NCBI GenBank assembly: GCA_921293015.1
Contig: OV121083.1
Span: forward strand, 31,054,908-31,118,907
Origin: Phorcus lineatus
Taxonomy: Eukaryota > Mollusca > Gastropoda > Trochida > Trochidae
Length of the DNA: 64,000 nucleotides
Direction of reading: 5' to 3'
A program made the position numbers and the translations under genes. Positions 39,697-54,045 of this stretch are shown one piece after another. The notes below the pieces were generated by a model. That model was not told where the DNA came from and ran no database searches. It worked only from the letters and a program-made list of their open reading frames with translations. Position 1 is the first letter of the stretch, and each line of letters starts with the position of its first letter.

Positions 39697-40143
39697 CATT
39701 CTCTCCCAACAGAGGTAGCTCCGTCATAAATTCCTATTCAACCTCTGTCTTAATACGAAGGTTTCTCTGGCTTCAGGCAGTTTCTCCTACCGACGCGATA
39801 TTGCAACTTAAACTACCTGGCAATATTGTAGCCAATGAAAACACTGAATGCATGAATAACATATTTGTTGTCACATAAGCCTATGCAAAGATGCAGTCGC
39901 AAAATGAGGCGTATGTGTTCTGTAAAGACGACTCAAAGTGCAAGATGCATACTCGAATATAGGTAAGCTTTTGTAAAGCTTCCGAAAATATTTTAAGCGA
40001 TTTCAATTATAACTTTTGAAATTGCACAACTAACTTTGATTGCATCCAATCAGCGTTCTACATTTCGTGCCCGAGAAACCTTCGTATTGAGACAGAGGTT
40101 GTAATGGAATTTATGACGGAGCTACCTCTGTGTGGAGAAAATG
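39697..40143. mobile_element. MULE-type MITE, 447 bp, 9-bp target duplication
   Basis: Inverted ends of about 70 bp begin CATTCTCTCCCAACAGAGG on the left and CATTTTCTCCACACAGAGG on the right. They are flanked by exact 9-bp GCCAGGACA duplications (39,688-39,696 and 40,144-40,152). Long TIRs plus a 9-bp duplication are the hallmark of Mutator-like elements. No coding region. Diverged relatives are at 5,615-5,985 and 25,880-26,150. Confidence 0.85.
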
Positions 40144-40454
40144 GCCAGGACATTTACGTACTTGTTATTCAAAATTACAAGAAACCACGAGTTACTGCTT
40201 GACTGTGTTATAAAGGCGTCCAATAAGTGTACCTATCATGTTGTATTGATCATGCTAAAATAGTGAATTTTGAAAATATACGACGGTAAGTCAATAAGCT
40301 CACAGAACTGATTATTCATACACCCTTAAAGATATCATCATTAAAGTAATTTTTGAGATAGGCCATCTGACGACAGTCCCCAGACTTAAACAAACCTTCC
40401 CGATCATTTACTTGAGATGTATAGCCTGTTGAACACAGGTACCCTCCCGTAATC

Positions 40455-40791
40455 ATGGAAAGTTCTAAAACTGAACATCATGCAGTTATCAAGTTTCTCA
40501 CGAAAGAAGGTGTGAATGCGACAGAAATACGTACATAAACGTTGCAAAATGGTCAGCTGAGTTTAAACAGGATCACAGCTCCTTTGTCAATGACCCACGG
40601 TCAGGAGGCCATGTTGAAACCATTAGAGATGATATGATTGCACGGGTCCAGTGCTTAATTATGTCCGATCGTAAAATAAAGATGGATGAGATATCTTCAG
40701 AGTGTGGCAAGTGCTCACGAAAGTGTTTCCGCCATAATTCATGAGCACTTGCACATGTCCATGGTGTCTGCAAGATTGGTACCATGAAACT
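40455..40791 (+). pseudogene. mariner-family transposase, N-terminal part
   Basis: It opens MESSKTEHHAVIKFLTKEG at 40,455 and then, after a frame change, reads KWSAEFKQDHSSFVNDPRSG and RVQCLIMSDRKIKMDEISSE. After further lesions it reads SVSAIIHEHLHMSMVSARLV. This is the helix-turn-helix DNA-binding half of mariner transposases. The gene is cut at 40,793 by a MITE and resumes at 41,262. Confidence 0.75.
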
Positions 40792-40793
40792 TA

Positions 40794-41259
40794 AAGTGAC
40801 ACAGAGTATGTTTCATAAATGTTTATATTTCTGAAATAAGAGCTAAGATACCATCTGTCTTGAGTTCAATTCATATATCATTCCTAAACTTGCAACTCTA
40901 TCTCTAAATGCAAAATTAGGATATTTTCTCTTTATCAATGACAATAAAAAAAACCCATATAGAAGTTAATAAGTCAAAATTGTGCATCTTACGTGAATAT
41001 TAGTTAATTGATCTAATAAAAACTATCATCATAAATCTGTACCTGCTGTAAATAAGTTTCCAGAATTACGTTTTGATCATTGGCATGCGCCATTGTCCGG
41101 TTCGATCATAAATTACAACTTAAACCTGTTTATTGCCCCCATACTGAACAGATGAACACCAAGATTGTAATTTTCAGAGACAACAACTACTCCTCGATAG
41201 ATTTACACTATTTATAAAGTTTGACTGATTTGACTGCAACAACATACTCTGTGTACCTT
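40794..41259 (+). mobile_element. MITE, 466 bp, ACACAGAGTATGTT TIRs, TA duplication
   Basis: The ends AAGTGACACAGAGTATGTT and, inverted, AAGGTACACAGAGTATGTT are flanked by TA (40,792-40,793 and 41,260-41,261). The interior shares the CCGGACAATG-type core with the AAGAGCCAC MITEs. It splits the mariner relic, whose reading continues on both sides. Confidence 0.8.
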
Positions 41260-41261
41260 TA

Positions 41262-41690
41262 AATACACAAGACCGACATCAGACAGTTGAATCCAGTCGC
41301 GAGATCTTGGACATCTACGATGCTCATCCGGGTATCTTTCTTGCGCGTCTGGTTGAAAAGGATGAAACATTGATTCATCACTAGGATACTGACACCTAGT
41401 AAAAATTTATGCAATGGAAGCATAAGCACCCTCCTGCACCCAAGTAGTTCGGAAATTAGCCTTTTGCTGGCAAGTTCATGTTAACCATTCTCTTGGATTC
41501 AAGGGACGTGATACTGATAGACTATAAACCACCTAAAATTACAATAACGGGAGCTTTCTATACTGACTTGTTGAAGCAATTGAAAGCGGATTTCTTGTGG
41601 CTTTGGGCCAGTCAGAAGACTTCTACCGCAAGGACATGGACAGTTTCAAAGACAAAAAAGTAATACCGTGATCATTGGCTTCTGTTTTAT
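41262..41690 (+). pseudogene. mariner-family transposase, C-terminal part
   Basis: In broken frames it reads QDRHQTVESSREILDIYDAH, DETLIHH (region of the first catalytic Asp), MQWKHKHPPAPK, ILLDSRDVILIDYKP, and FYTDLLKQLKADF. A segment FYRKDMDSFKDK follows near 41,615, resembling the extreme C-terminus. The segment that should carry the second and third catalytic Asp is missing, so there is an internal deletion. Confidence 0.75.
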
Positions 41691-41796
41691 ATTCACTTCT
41701 ATGAACTTATTGACTTCCCCTCGTACATACAAATACATACGAATACATAGCAATTGCTTTGCGTCAATCTGATTCGCTGAACACGGTAATAGAAGT

Positions 41797-42610
41797 TCAG
41801 TTCATACCTCCATAAGCTTAATTTCGTGACGTCACATCATTTTAAGCCACGCCCATCGACGGAACTATTTGTAAACAAGTTACGTTTTTCTAAAAATAGC
41901 AACACTTTGTGCAATGCCACTTCTTGAAAGTAGGTTAATAAAAAATGAACATAATTCAGTATGAAATAATTATTGTTGTCAAAGGTTCTAAAGGTAGTCC
42001 TTTTCATAATAAACAAGAGAGCTTTATCAGAAATTACAACCGATCGCGTTCCACCCCACAGAAGGCAAATGTCATTGTTCAATGCTCTCGCGACCGTTGC
42101 AGGGAGGTTGGCAAAGTAATGTCGTTAAGGTCATGAACAGAGTTAAGCTTGGCTCCTCAACAAGTTTAAGAACTGTGTACTGTTTAATCAGATTCCGTTA
42201 GATCGAGATCATAACACCACCAGTATATGGCATCTACGAGGGTAAATTCGGCTGGTTTCCTCTCTGAGTTCTACGTTCGCGATTTGTGTTTACAACTGTG
42301 AGAACTAGCAATGTCAAGGCCACGTGTGACGGACGTCCGATAAGTTCATGGCCACGTGCGTTGTAGATTTTCATTGGCTGATGAACGTTTTGTAGGCGGG
42401 GCTAGGGATCCGATGACGTTTTGATTGACATTTTATCTCTTTCATGCTGTTGAGCGTTGAATTCATTCGCGTATATATTGCAGCTCTATTTGGTGCAAAT
42501 ATGTATATTTAGAGCAATAAAATGTTTTAAAAACAACTAGTATGTATATATTTATTTATAAGAATTGACTTCAACATTTATTAAGTTCATGGAGGTATAA
42601 ACTTAAAAAC
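41797..42610. mobile_element. Element with ATACCTCCATNA terminal repeats
   Basis: The left end GTTCATACCTCCATAAGCTT (41,799) and, inverted, the right end GTTTATACCTCCATGAACTT (about 42,600) match at most positions. The interior has no coding region. The right end forms the left arm of the perfect hairpin that follows, so a second copy of the terminus lies beyond it in opposite orientation. Confidence 0.5.
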
Positions 42611-42716
42611 CGATGTGCAAACTCGGCGTAAATCCGCTACGCGGATTCACACAGTTTGCACATCGGTTTTTAAGTTTATACCTCCATGAACTTAATAAAT
42701 GTTGAAGTCAATTCTT
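42560..42716. repeat. Perfect hairpin with 64-bp arms
   Basis: Arms 42,560-42,623 and 42,653-42,716 are exact inverted copies. The 29-nt loop holds a further 7-bp stem (AATCCGC/GCGGATT). It could be a fold-back element made of two element termini, or a long RNA hairpin if transcribed. Confidence 0.9.
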
Positions 42717-42884
42717 AAATAAATGCCTCTCCATATCAAAACAAATTCATGCGACTTACATTTATTTATAATTGAAAAGGAACATATTATAACAAACATA
42801 ATACATTTATACAGGTACATGTTCATACTCAGTCATACATCAAACATGTACATAATCATTCATACATTTCAGTCGAGAAACACA

Positions 42885-43455
42885 ATTTAAAATTTAAAAT
42901 GGACTGGATCGTTTTGCTGCGGTAATGTAATCATTTACATATTTGATTATAAATTGATTTATGGAGACTGTTAGATAATGCTTTCCATACAGAGTGTCCT
43001 TTATGTTATACCAATGGTTTAAATAAAATGAAGTGTTTCTTATGGCACTATAGTTGGGCCATACAAAGATAATGGGTTTCTGATAGGTAACAACGCAACT
43101 GCATGATGAATTATGTGAATAGTTTTATTTTATGTATAAATCAAATCACTGCATAATCTCAACCTGCATTCCTAAATTGACAAAACATGTTTCCAATATT
43201 AATATCAAACCCAAAAGAAGTTAATAGTTTGATGTAATTATATTTTTTAATTCATTTATTGAATTTATTGGTCTTTCTTCTTCAGATAAAGAATGCCAAA
43301 GTTTAATAAGACTAGGTAAATATGAGTTTGCAAACGAAGATGTTCTTACAGGTATAATTTGTAAATCTTGGGAGTTTCTTGAATTATATGTGTTTGTTGC
43401 AGAAACAGATTCTGTTCAAATAATCTGTTCTTTTCTTGTACACCATTTTATGAAA
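42885..43455 (-). pseudogene. CR1-like LINE C-terminal relic (third LINE family)
   Basis: On the minus strand it reads VRTSSFANSYLPSLIKLWHS and LSEEERPINSINELKN near 43,300, then in another frame HNSSCSCVVTYQKPI (Cys-rich), PNYSAIRNTSFYLNHWYN and YVNDYITAAKR near 42,920. This is the post-RT C-terminal region typical of LINE ORF2 with a CxC...H...P.Y motif. It differs in sequence from the LINE at 7.6 kb. Confidence 0.65.
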
Positions 43456-43800
43456 TATGTGAATTTTTTTATTCATCTTCTTTCTGCAAGTGGTTGGAAA
43501 TCAGTTTCAAATTGGTTTAAGTGCATGGATCTTTAAGTATTGATGCCTGATATCGGTATATTGCAATACAGGAACAACACGATACGTACCGGTACACTCT
43601 CTGAAAATATCCAATACATCGGAGGTTTTACAATGTACAATGTCCATGTAAAATTGCAGAGCAACGTAACAAAAAATACATGATTTTACTGAACTCGTTA
43701 AGTGAAACCAGCACAGAAATGTTAAAGGTCCGAAACCAACCACTTAATTATCTCTCTATACGAGACGATGGCCAGATGAGCATTGATCAATTATATAATT
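43456..43800. other. No gene recognised
   Basis: It contains a TATCGGTATATTGCAATACA stretch at 43,549 and no coding evidence. Confidence 0.35.
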
Positions 43801-44884
43801 GTCCCCCGCCGCAACGCGGAACGGGGGACTATGAATTCAGCGGCGTCTGTCCGTACGTACGTACGTCCGGATTCTTGTTAACGCGATAACTCATGAAGCC
43901 TAGCACCTAGAGTGTTCATATTTGGTGACAGCTTTCAATGGAGAAAGACTCAGACGCCAGTCGACTTTGGTGACCTTGACGTTATTTTCAAGGTCACCAC
44001 TTCACCACGTAAGTCCGGAATCTTGTTTACGCGATAACTCATGAAGATTAGCACCTAGAGGGTTTATATTTGGTGACAGCCTTCAATGGAGGAAGACTCA
44101 GACGCCAGTCGACTTTGGTGACCTTGACGTCATTTTCAAGGTCACAACGACAAACTCGTGAAGCTTAGCACCTAAAGTGTTCATATTTGGTGACAGCTTT
44201 CAATGGAGGAAGACTAAGATGGCTGTCGACTTTGGTGACCTTGACATCATTTTCAAGGTCACCACGACACTACGTCTGTCTGGATTCTTGTTAACGCGAT
44301 AACTTGTTAAGCTTAGCACCTAGACTGGTCATATTTGGTGATAGCTTTCAATGGAGGAAGACTCAGACGCCAGTCGACTGTGGTGACCTTGACGTTATTT
44401 TCAAGGTCACCACGACACTACGTCCGTCTTGATTCTTGGTAACGCGATAACTCATGAAGCTTAGCACCTAGAGTGTTCATATTTGGTAACAGCCTTTAAT
44501 GGAGTAAGACTCAGACGCCAGTTGACTTTGGTGACCTTGACGTCATTTTCAAGGTCACAACGACAAATTCGTGAAGCTTAGCACCTAGAGTGTTCATATT
44601 TGGTGACAGCTTTCAATGGAGGAAGATTAAAATGCCAGTCGACTTTGGTGACCTTGACGTCATTTTCAAGGTCACTACGACACTTTGACCAATTTCTAAT
44701 ACATTGTTAACGTGCACCTAGTGTTCATATTTGTTGACAGCTTTCAATGGCGGAAGACTCAGACGCCAGTCGACTTTGATGACCTTGACCTTATTTTCAT
44801 GGTCACCATGACACTTTGACCACTGTAATACATTGTTAACGCGATAATATTCATTATGCCAAATATCTCATAACGGCGGGGGAC
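43801..44884 (+). mobile_element. GTCCCCCGCCG-terminal element with seven internal minisatellite units
   Basis: It starts GTCCCCCGCCG (43,801) and ends CGGCGGGGGAC (44,874-44,884), a perfect 11-bp inverted repeat. Between them lie seven units of about 118-150 bp, recognisable by TAGCACCTAGAG followed by TGTTCATATTTGGTGACAGC (starts near 43,900, 44,049, 44,164, 44,310, 44,459, 44,577, 44,707). Most units carry TGACCTTGACGTCATTTTC and TCAAGGTCAC. The left end has a further inner palindrome around GCAACGC. The target duplication is unclear. From general knowledge, repeats with this end and a following TACGTACGTCCGG stretch are common in mollusc genomes. Confidence 0.75.
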
Positions 44885-46185
44885 ATTGCCATGCTAGTGG
44901 CAAACACTTGTTTCTGCTATGTAGCGAAGAGAGCATGGAAAAAATTAAATATGAAAAGTAACAGTTTATGCAATGCGTATTGCAATACGTTTTTCTTATA
45001 TTGCGGTATGAAAAAGGGGAGCGATACACATCCTTACTGACTTACTGTACAATTCCCAAATCCCAAATACAATTACAGTGGTCAAATAATGGTACAATAA
45101 AGGCTTTATGCATGGACGATAGTGTTTTCCATGATTACTCTTTGAATATTCTTAAACAAATCATCGATGAAACTTTTTCAGATTTTATTTATCTGCACAT
45201 TCCAGTTAGCGTCCTTTCGAAACCAGAGGCCTTAATGTTTTTTGGAAACTTTTATATGAGTTTTTTCCATGCGTAATCTTGAAATAGAACTAAAATAAGT
45301 CTTTTACTAAAGTAGATAGTTTCAGGCCTCGATGGTTGAATATAACCTGCCATATCTGAAGCCAGTGTGAAATCAATTTAAATCGCTCTTAAGGCGTTTC
45401 GCGTTTTGAATAGGATCGACTATTATTGCATATATTGGTCTAACATCTTTTTACTTGTTTCCAAGGTTACAGTGTTACAGAAGAATAATGTCGTAACAAT
45501 GACTAAGCTGAAATACATATAGAACGCAATAGACCAATCCAGTCTGTCAATCACGCATGCGTAATTTCAACAAATCAGAGCGACGATAGCACCACGCTAA
45601 TTTGTCATCTTTACTTCCGGGGACAAACAAACCGATAATGGCAATATGTTTCGGTGTTTATACATGTTATTTAAAATGTCTTTCTTTGATTCTTCACAAT
45701 CTGTATGCATAGATGTCACGGTTTATGCATTAGGGTAGGTAACAAGGATTACCGTTTTTTATCGTTAATTTTGAAAAAAAGGCAATGAATAGGAAAATCC
45801 GATCGTGAGTCGGAAGAGTGCTCAAAGGTGAGAACATTGCACGAATTATCCACTTTTCAAAGCACTCTAAGATATATTTAACAAAGTGATAGTTCTAAAA
45901 AGTTTTTACAATGTAACTTTATGACCTAACGCTTTAATCAATATTCCTTTTAAGTTGGCTGGGAATAGTTCTAGCGATGTACACGTTAACATTTGGGTAA
46001 TTTTCGAAAGATTCGTCATATTTTAAACAGTGTAAATCATTGCTTTGCAAAATATCTCGATTAAATATAATTTGAATTTAAAAAAAAATTAATGAATAAT
46101 TTAATAAGTACTTCAGTACTGTATCATATCTTATGTTTCCAATTATTATTCTCCGGATTTTATATTCAAATAAATATGCTTATAC
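44885..46185 (+). other. No recognised gene; one unassigned open frame
   Basis: An open frame at 44,968-45,276 encodes 102 residues (contains CMDDSVFHDYSLNILKQI) with no motif I recognise and no splice context. The rest is AT-rich and non-coding. Confidence 0.3.
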
Positions 46186-46189
46186 ACTT

Positions 46190-46575
46190 CAAGCAAGAAA
46201 ATGGCCATTTAGAAGGTATCAAAACACCAATAATGAATGACGAATTAAAAGAAAAACCCGATGAAGAGTTATTACACGCATCCCCTAAAAAAATAAAGAT
46301 AGAACTCTGTTAAAAAATTGGAGACCAATCACACTGCTGAATGCACTTTATAAAATTATTAGTTCATGTATTACTCTACATGGAAATCAAACAGGCTTTA
46401 TTCCAGGTAGAACCATTTGTAAAAATACAAGACTTTTATATTACCTCATGTTTGAAACAAAAGATTGAAGAATCTTAGGATTACTTGTACTTATTGATTT
46501 TGAAAAGGCCTTTTGAAACAGTTTCTAAAGATTTCATTAATCTTATCCATAAAAAAATTGGGTTATGTACATATA
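46190..46575 (+). pseudogene. Tx1/L1-like LINE RT relic, 5' part
   Basis: In shifted frames it reads RPITLLNALYKII-like sequence (near 46,330), NQTGFIPGRTICKNTRLLYY (near 46,390) and LLVLIDFEKAF (near 46,480), then FINLIHKKIG. These are RT blocks in the order expected for the Tx1/L1 group. The next block (QNGHMSEFF and CRQGDPISPYLF) appears at 51,545, so the LINE seems to have been split by about 5 kb of later insertions. Confidence 0.7.
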
Positions 46576-47112
46576 TACAATGTCCATGTATGAAATAGCC
46601 ATTCTTGAAATCCTGTTGGCATTGTCTGGACACTCGTGAAAAAATTCGAATTACGGCATATTGATATAGATAGAAGGGGTTAATTTTTCGAAATTTCGAT
46701 TTCGTTAAATGTCAAATAAAATGTCCCATATCGACTCTGTGAGATTAAAACCAACATAATCACATTGAGTTTGTGCTGAGAAAAAAACGTGACACTTTTT
46801 TAAAGAAGTTGATAACTTATAAAGGATTTTATGGAGAAAAATAAAAATAAGTGTTTTCGGAACTTTGGCCCCTGGTCACTTCAATAACCTGCCAGAATTG
46901 TTATGGGTTATTGTGGGGTACGATAAACCTTTGCCTTAAAGAAGAATGGATGTGCATTTGTGTAATGAAAATTTAATATAATACGTTTCTTTTCCGCAAC
47001 GCTATGATACCTCAAAGTAATCTCAAATTACATGATATTTGCACTAGTATATTCAGGTATGTGAACAAACTTTTGGCATGCAGCTGTATATATATATATA
47101 TACAGCTACAGG

Positions 47113-50029
<2,917 letters not shown>

Positions 50030-50137
50030 CATATATATATGTAAAAGGTGAAGAAGGTCTCACGTGAAGTAAAAAGATATTTGAAAATAAAATACTTCAG
50101 ACGACACTTGCTGTAGATATCATTTTAATGATGACAG

Positions 50138-50139
<2 letters not shown>

Positions 50140-50192
<53 letters not shown>
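50140..50192 (+). repeat. (TA)n microsatellite
   Basis: An uninterrupted run of about 26 TA units. The preceding ~60 bp (TTTGAAAATAAAATACTTCA...) is repeated at 51,342-51,400 after another (TA)n tract. Confidence 0.95.
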
Positions 50193-50195
<3 letters not shown>

Positions 50196-50559
50196 AGAAT
50201 AGGTTTCTCACGTGAAAGAAAGTTATATATAAGAAAGAGTAAACATCGGATGGTTCTGACTGGATCAATCTTCTTTGATACAATACGATCAATTCATTTC
50301 GACCAGTGTATCATTCTTTTCAAGTATGTTTGACAAATGAAAGTATACACATATTTATGAAAGGAACAAAACAATAAATTCATACATTCATATATGTGAA
50401 TGGGTAATTGGTTAATCAGTCATTCGTTGCCAATCACGTAATAATTGCCTCAAGCACCCCTAAGTGGGTGTGACTCGAACACATTGGGGTTGTTCAGGGT
50501 TGATGATTCTGCAATGTTGCATTAATCACTGATGGGACCGAGAAGTGCAATTAAACACT

Positions 50560-51145
50560 CATGATCCAATATATCACAATAGTAATCGCTTCCTTATGTG
50601 AGCTAACAGTTCAATGATGGAGAAAACTTGTCTCTTTTGTTTCAAGAGTAATGGTTGTATTTTCTGACTTTGCATAAACTTTGTAGAAAGGAAAGATAGC
50701 AAAATTTCATAAATTTGCATAAATTACATTTTTTGATCTGCAATTCATTGTGTACTTAACTTGAAAGGATTCCCCTTTCTCAAATTTGAAGTTTTTGCCT
50801 TCCATAATGATAGGGCAGGTACCGCATCTTTTATCCTGTCATTTTGTAACTTCAGCTTCAGTGTTATAAGTATTGAATTTTGCTCTAGTCGGTAACCTTT
50901 TCAAGTTATTTGGTTGCCTTTTGCTTTTAATTATGGTATGTTTTTCAAGCATATCTTTTAGCTTTTTATTTTTGGTTAAGAGACTTAGGTTATTCTGAAT
51001 TATAGGGAACATATTTGGATTGTTTGGATTGTGGGTACTAACAAATGTTATAGTACGTTTTTGTTCTAATTTTTCTTTAGGTTTTCGCAATTCCAATATG
51101 GTGTGGTTGGTTGCCATTTTAATACCTTTGTCAATCATATTTTTG
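50560..51145 (-). pseudogene. Penelope-like element relic lacking the GIY-YIG core
   Basis: Minus-strand reading runs KTITFV-type and HTIIKSKRQPNNLKRL (near 50,930), then, in another frame, the CGTCP zinc motif (near 50,822) and MNCRSKNVIYAN (near 50,735). It then jumps directly to AIFPFYK (near 50,695), the segment that normally follows the nuclease. The whole YIG...R...H endonuclease core is absent. The order and spacing match the better copy at 60,850-61,870. Plus-strand sequence at 51,165-51,225 ([14 protein letters not shown]) resembles the upstream linker of a Penelope element in the opposite orientation, suggesting a head-to-head junction near 51,150. Confidence 0.7.
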
Positions 51146-51240
51146 GGGAAGGCCCATTTTTATATATAATTAAGGATGAGAGGTTACGGCAAAAAAGGTT
51201 AGAAGAATTAAAAGATGCTCTGCATACCAGTATATGTATT

Positions 51241-51517
<277 letters not shown>

Positions 51518-51544
51518 CAATGAATACACATACTGACCTATCAC

Positions 51545-54045
51545 ACATCCTCGTGTATGATACAAAATGGCCACATGTCTGAATTCTTTGTTAATAAAAG
51601 GGGCTGTAGACAGGGTGATCCCATTTCGCCATATCTTTTCCTCTTTGTAGCTGAACTATTGGGATGTATGATAAGAAGTAATGATAAGAGTAAAGGTATT
51701 GTTATTGATGACAAAGAATACAAATTAGGACAATATTCGGTGATACACAACTCTTTATAGATAGCACAGAGGATAGTCTATATGCAGCTATTGAAACCAT
51801 TAATATTTTTTATAAGGTGTCCGGTTTGAAAATAAATATAAACAAGACTAAAGCCATACGAATTGGTTCAATGGCAGGCAGTGAACAAAAATTGTGTAGA
51901 AATTCAAAACGTGAATGGTTCGATGGGGCATTTGAAGTTTTAGGAATCAAATTACTCTAAACCTGGCTGATTTATGGGTGATAAATACCAGCAAGATATT
52001 AGAAGAAATTAATAGATTATTAGCTGCTTGGAGAAAAAGAAATCTAACTTTTATTTAGAAATAACTGTTATAAAGTCATTAGCCCTTTCAAAATTAGTAC
52101 ATATATGCAGCTCTTTATAAAGTCCCTTGAACAAATACTTTTCAAATTTATCTGGAATGATAAAAAAGATAAATTAAAGAGAAGCACAATTAAGAGATTT
52201 AAAGACCAACGGACGACTGGGAATGGTTGATATAACTATTTTCATTGAAGCCCTAAGTTATCTACTCTTCGACTCTACTGTAAAAAAACTATCGGATAAA
52301 AACCCCTGCAACACACCTTTTCAAGACATTCTTAAAAATTATGCCAATATTTACAAAATATTGAATATTAGAAATCCTTTCTGGAAAGATGTTATGAAAG
52401 CTTGGAGCATCTATTGTAAGTCATTTAAAAGCGAAATACTTAATATTGATGATATTTTGGGAGAACCCTTATGGTTGAAATATTGTTTTAAAATCCTTAC
52501 TATTTATTAAGCATCGGGCAAACAAAGGCCTATTGGCAGTAAAAGACTTGTGTTATGAATATGGAGTTATGGCTTTCGAAGAGATTGAGACAACATATAG
52601 TATTAAAGGTAAAATTTTAGATTATAATTATTTACTTCACAATTTACCTGATTTATGGAAAAATCTTGTAAGAAACGCAAGAAGAACTCCTTCATATAAT
52701 GTGCAAATCAGTGTTTACCAAAGAAATATAGTTAAGTTTGCTAAAGGCACAAGACCTTTTTATGAAGAAAGGAATTTAAAAAATGATAACCTTGGTGTCT
52801 CTAAAAAGTGGGAATTGACATTTGATAACAATGAAATTGATTGGCACAACTATTTTAATTCTTACAGATATGGTATGAAGGATGTTAAACTTCTTGATTT
52901 TCAATACAGATTTTTGCAAAGAGTTTTTTATACAAAAAGAGAATTGTTGAGAATAAACCTTGTTGACAATGATCTCTGTACTTTTTCTCATGATGTTCCT
53001 GAAAGTATTTGCCTTTATATATTTATGTATTTATTGGGAATGTTGTGAAACCATGCATTTCTGGAATGAACTTGAAGTTTGGTTTAATAACTACCTATCA
53101 TAGAAATTAAAAATATCCAAATATTTGATTTGGTTTGTTACAAGACATAATGTTCTAATAAATCAAATCATTATATCTGCCAAAAATATATAAATTTTTA
53201 TATTAAAAAATCTATTCCAAAATAAAGAATTTACAAGAAAGTTTTAGAAGAGGTATTTGTTGAAGAAAAATATATTTCCAAAAGAAAACTCCAAATTAAA
53301 AAAAAATGGAGTTCACTCTTTCCTGTTTCAACAAAAATTAGTTTCTTAGCAAATATTTATGCTTCACTGTCTGTATTAGAATATCTGACATTGACTATGT
53401 ACTACTTGGGAGCTATTAAAAAAACATCAAGCAAGTGTTTTCATGCATATGAAACTGCAAAAACAAAACGAAAAGAAAAAATTGTTTCTTTTCAGATGAA
53501 AACTGAAGTGTTAATTTGCTATTTCACGTGTTTCAATTTAAGGATTAATTTTTTCATTGATTGTATTTTAAACCTAATATTTGTCAACAAATAAAAACTC
53601 TTCACAAACAAATAATTGACAATGATCCTATAACTTGTTGCTTATTTAGGCATACACTATTCATAAAATATCATACATGGGGTATAATAAAGTATATATG
53701 TGATCGCGTAAATGATTCAACTCGTATGTGAATTTTCTTGTATTTTTTCAGGAACCGGGATCATTTTTGTTATCATGTATCATAAAAAATATTCAGAGTG
53801 TCTTGTTTAATCAAATAGGTTGATTTTGTTCAATGTTCATCATGAATGATCTGTATGTAACGGGAAATATTTTGACAAACAGATGATAAATGAATTGATA
53901 GGTATTTATATATTTTTTGATTGAAAAACAAAATTCACAAATTAACTTGCTCCAGCAATAACTTGTTTATGCTTTTTGTAATATTCTTGTGATTTGTAAT
54001 AATCTTCATGTTTTGGAGGAAATAAAGATGATCTATCTATCTCTT
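51545..54045 (+). pseudogene. Tx1/L1-like LINE ORF2, 3' part and 3' end
   Basis: It starts SSCMIQNGHMSEFF and GCRQGDPISPYLFLFVAELL (near 51,600). A frameshift falls exactly at the catalytic YADD site near 51,735, after which DTQLFIDSTEDSLYAAIETI resumes. Thumb and C-terminal regions follow at 52,223-52,510 and 52,533-53,048 (DWHNYFNSYRYGMKDVKLLD and LCTFSHDVPES, the Cys/His motif region). Coding decays by about 53,340. The 3' end is probably GGAGGAAATAAAGATG, then ATCTATCTATCT near 54,030, a short tetranucleotide tail. Confidence 0.8.

Noticed and set aside
42370-42410. CTGATGA followed by ACGTTT as a hammerhead
   Set aside because: No stem II can form and GAAA is absent.
44968-45276. 102-codon open frame as a host gene
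   Set aside because: No recognised motif, splice context or conserved pattern, and length alone is weak evidence in AT-rich DNA.
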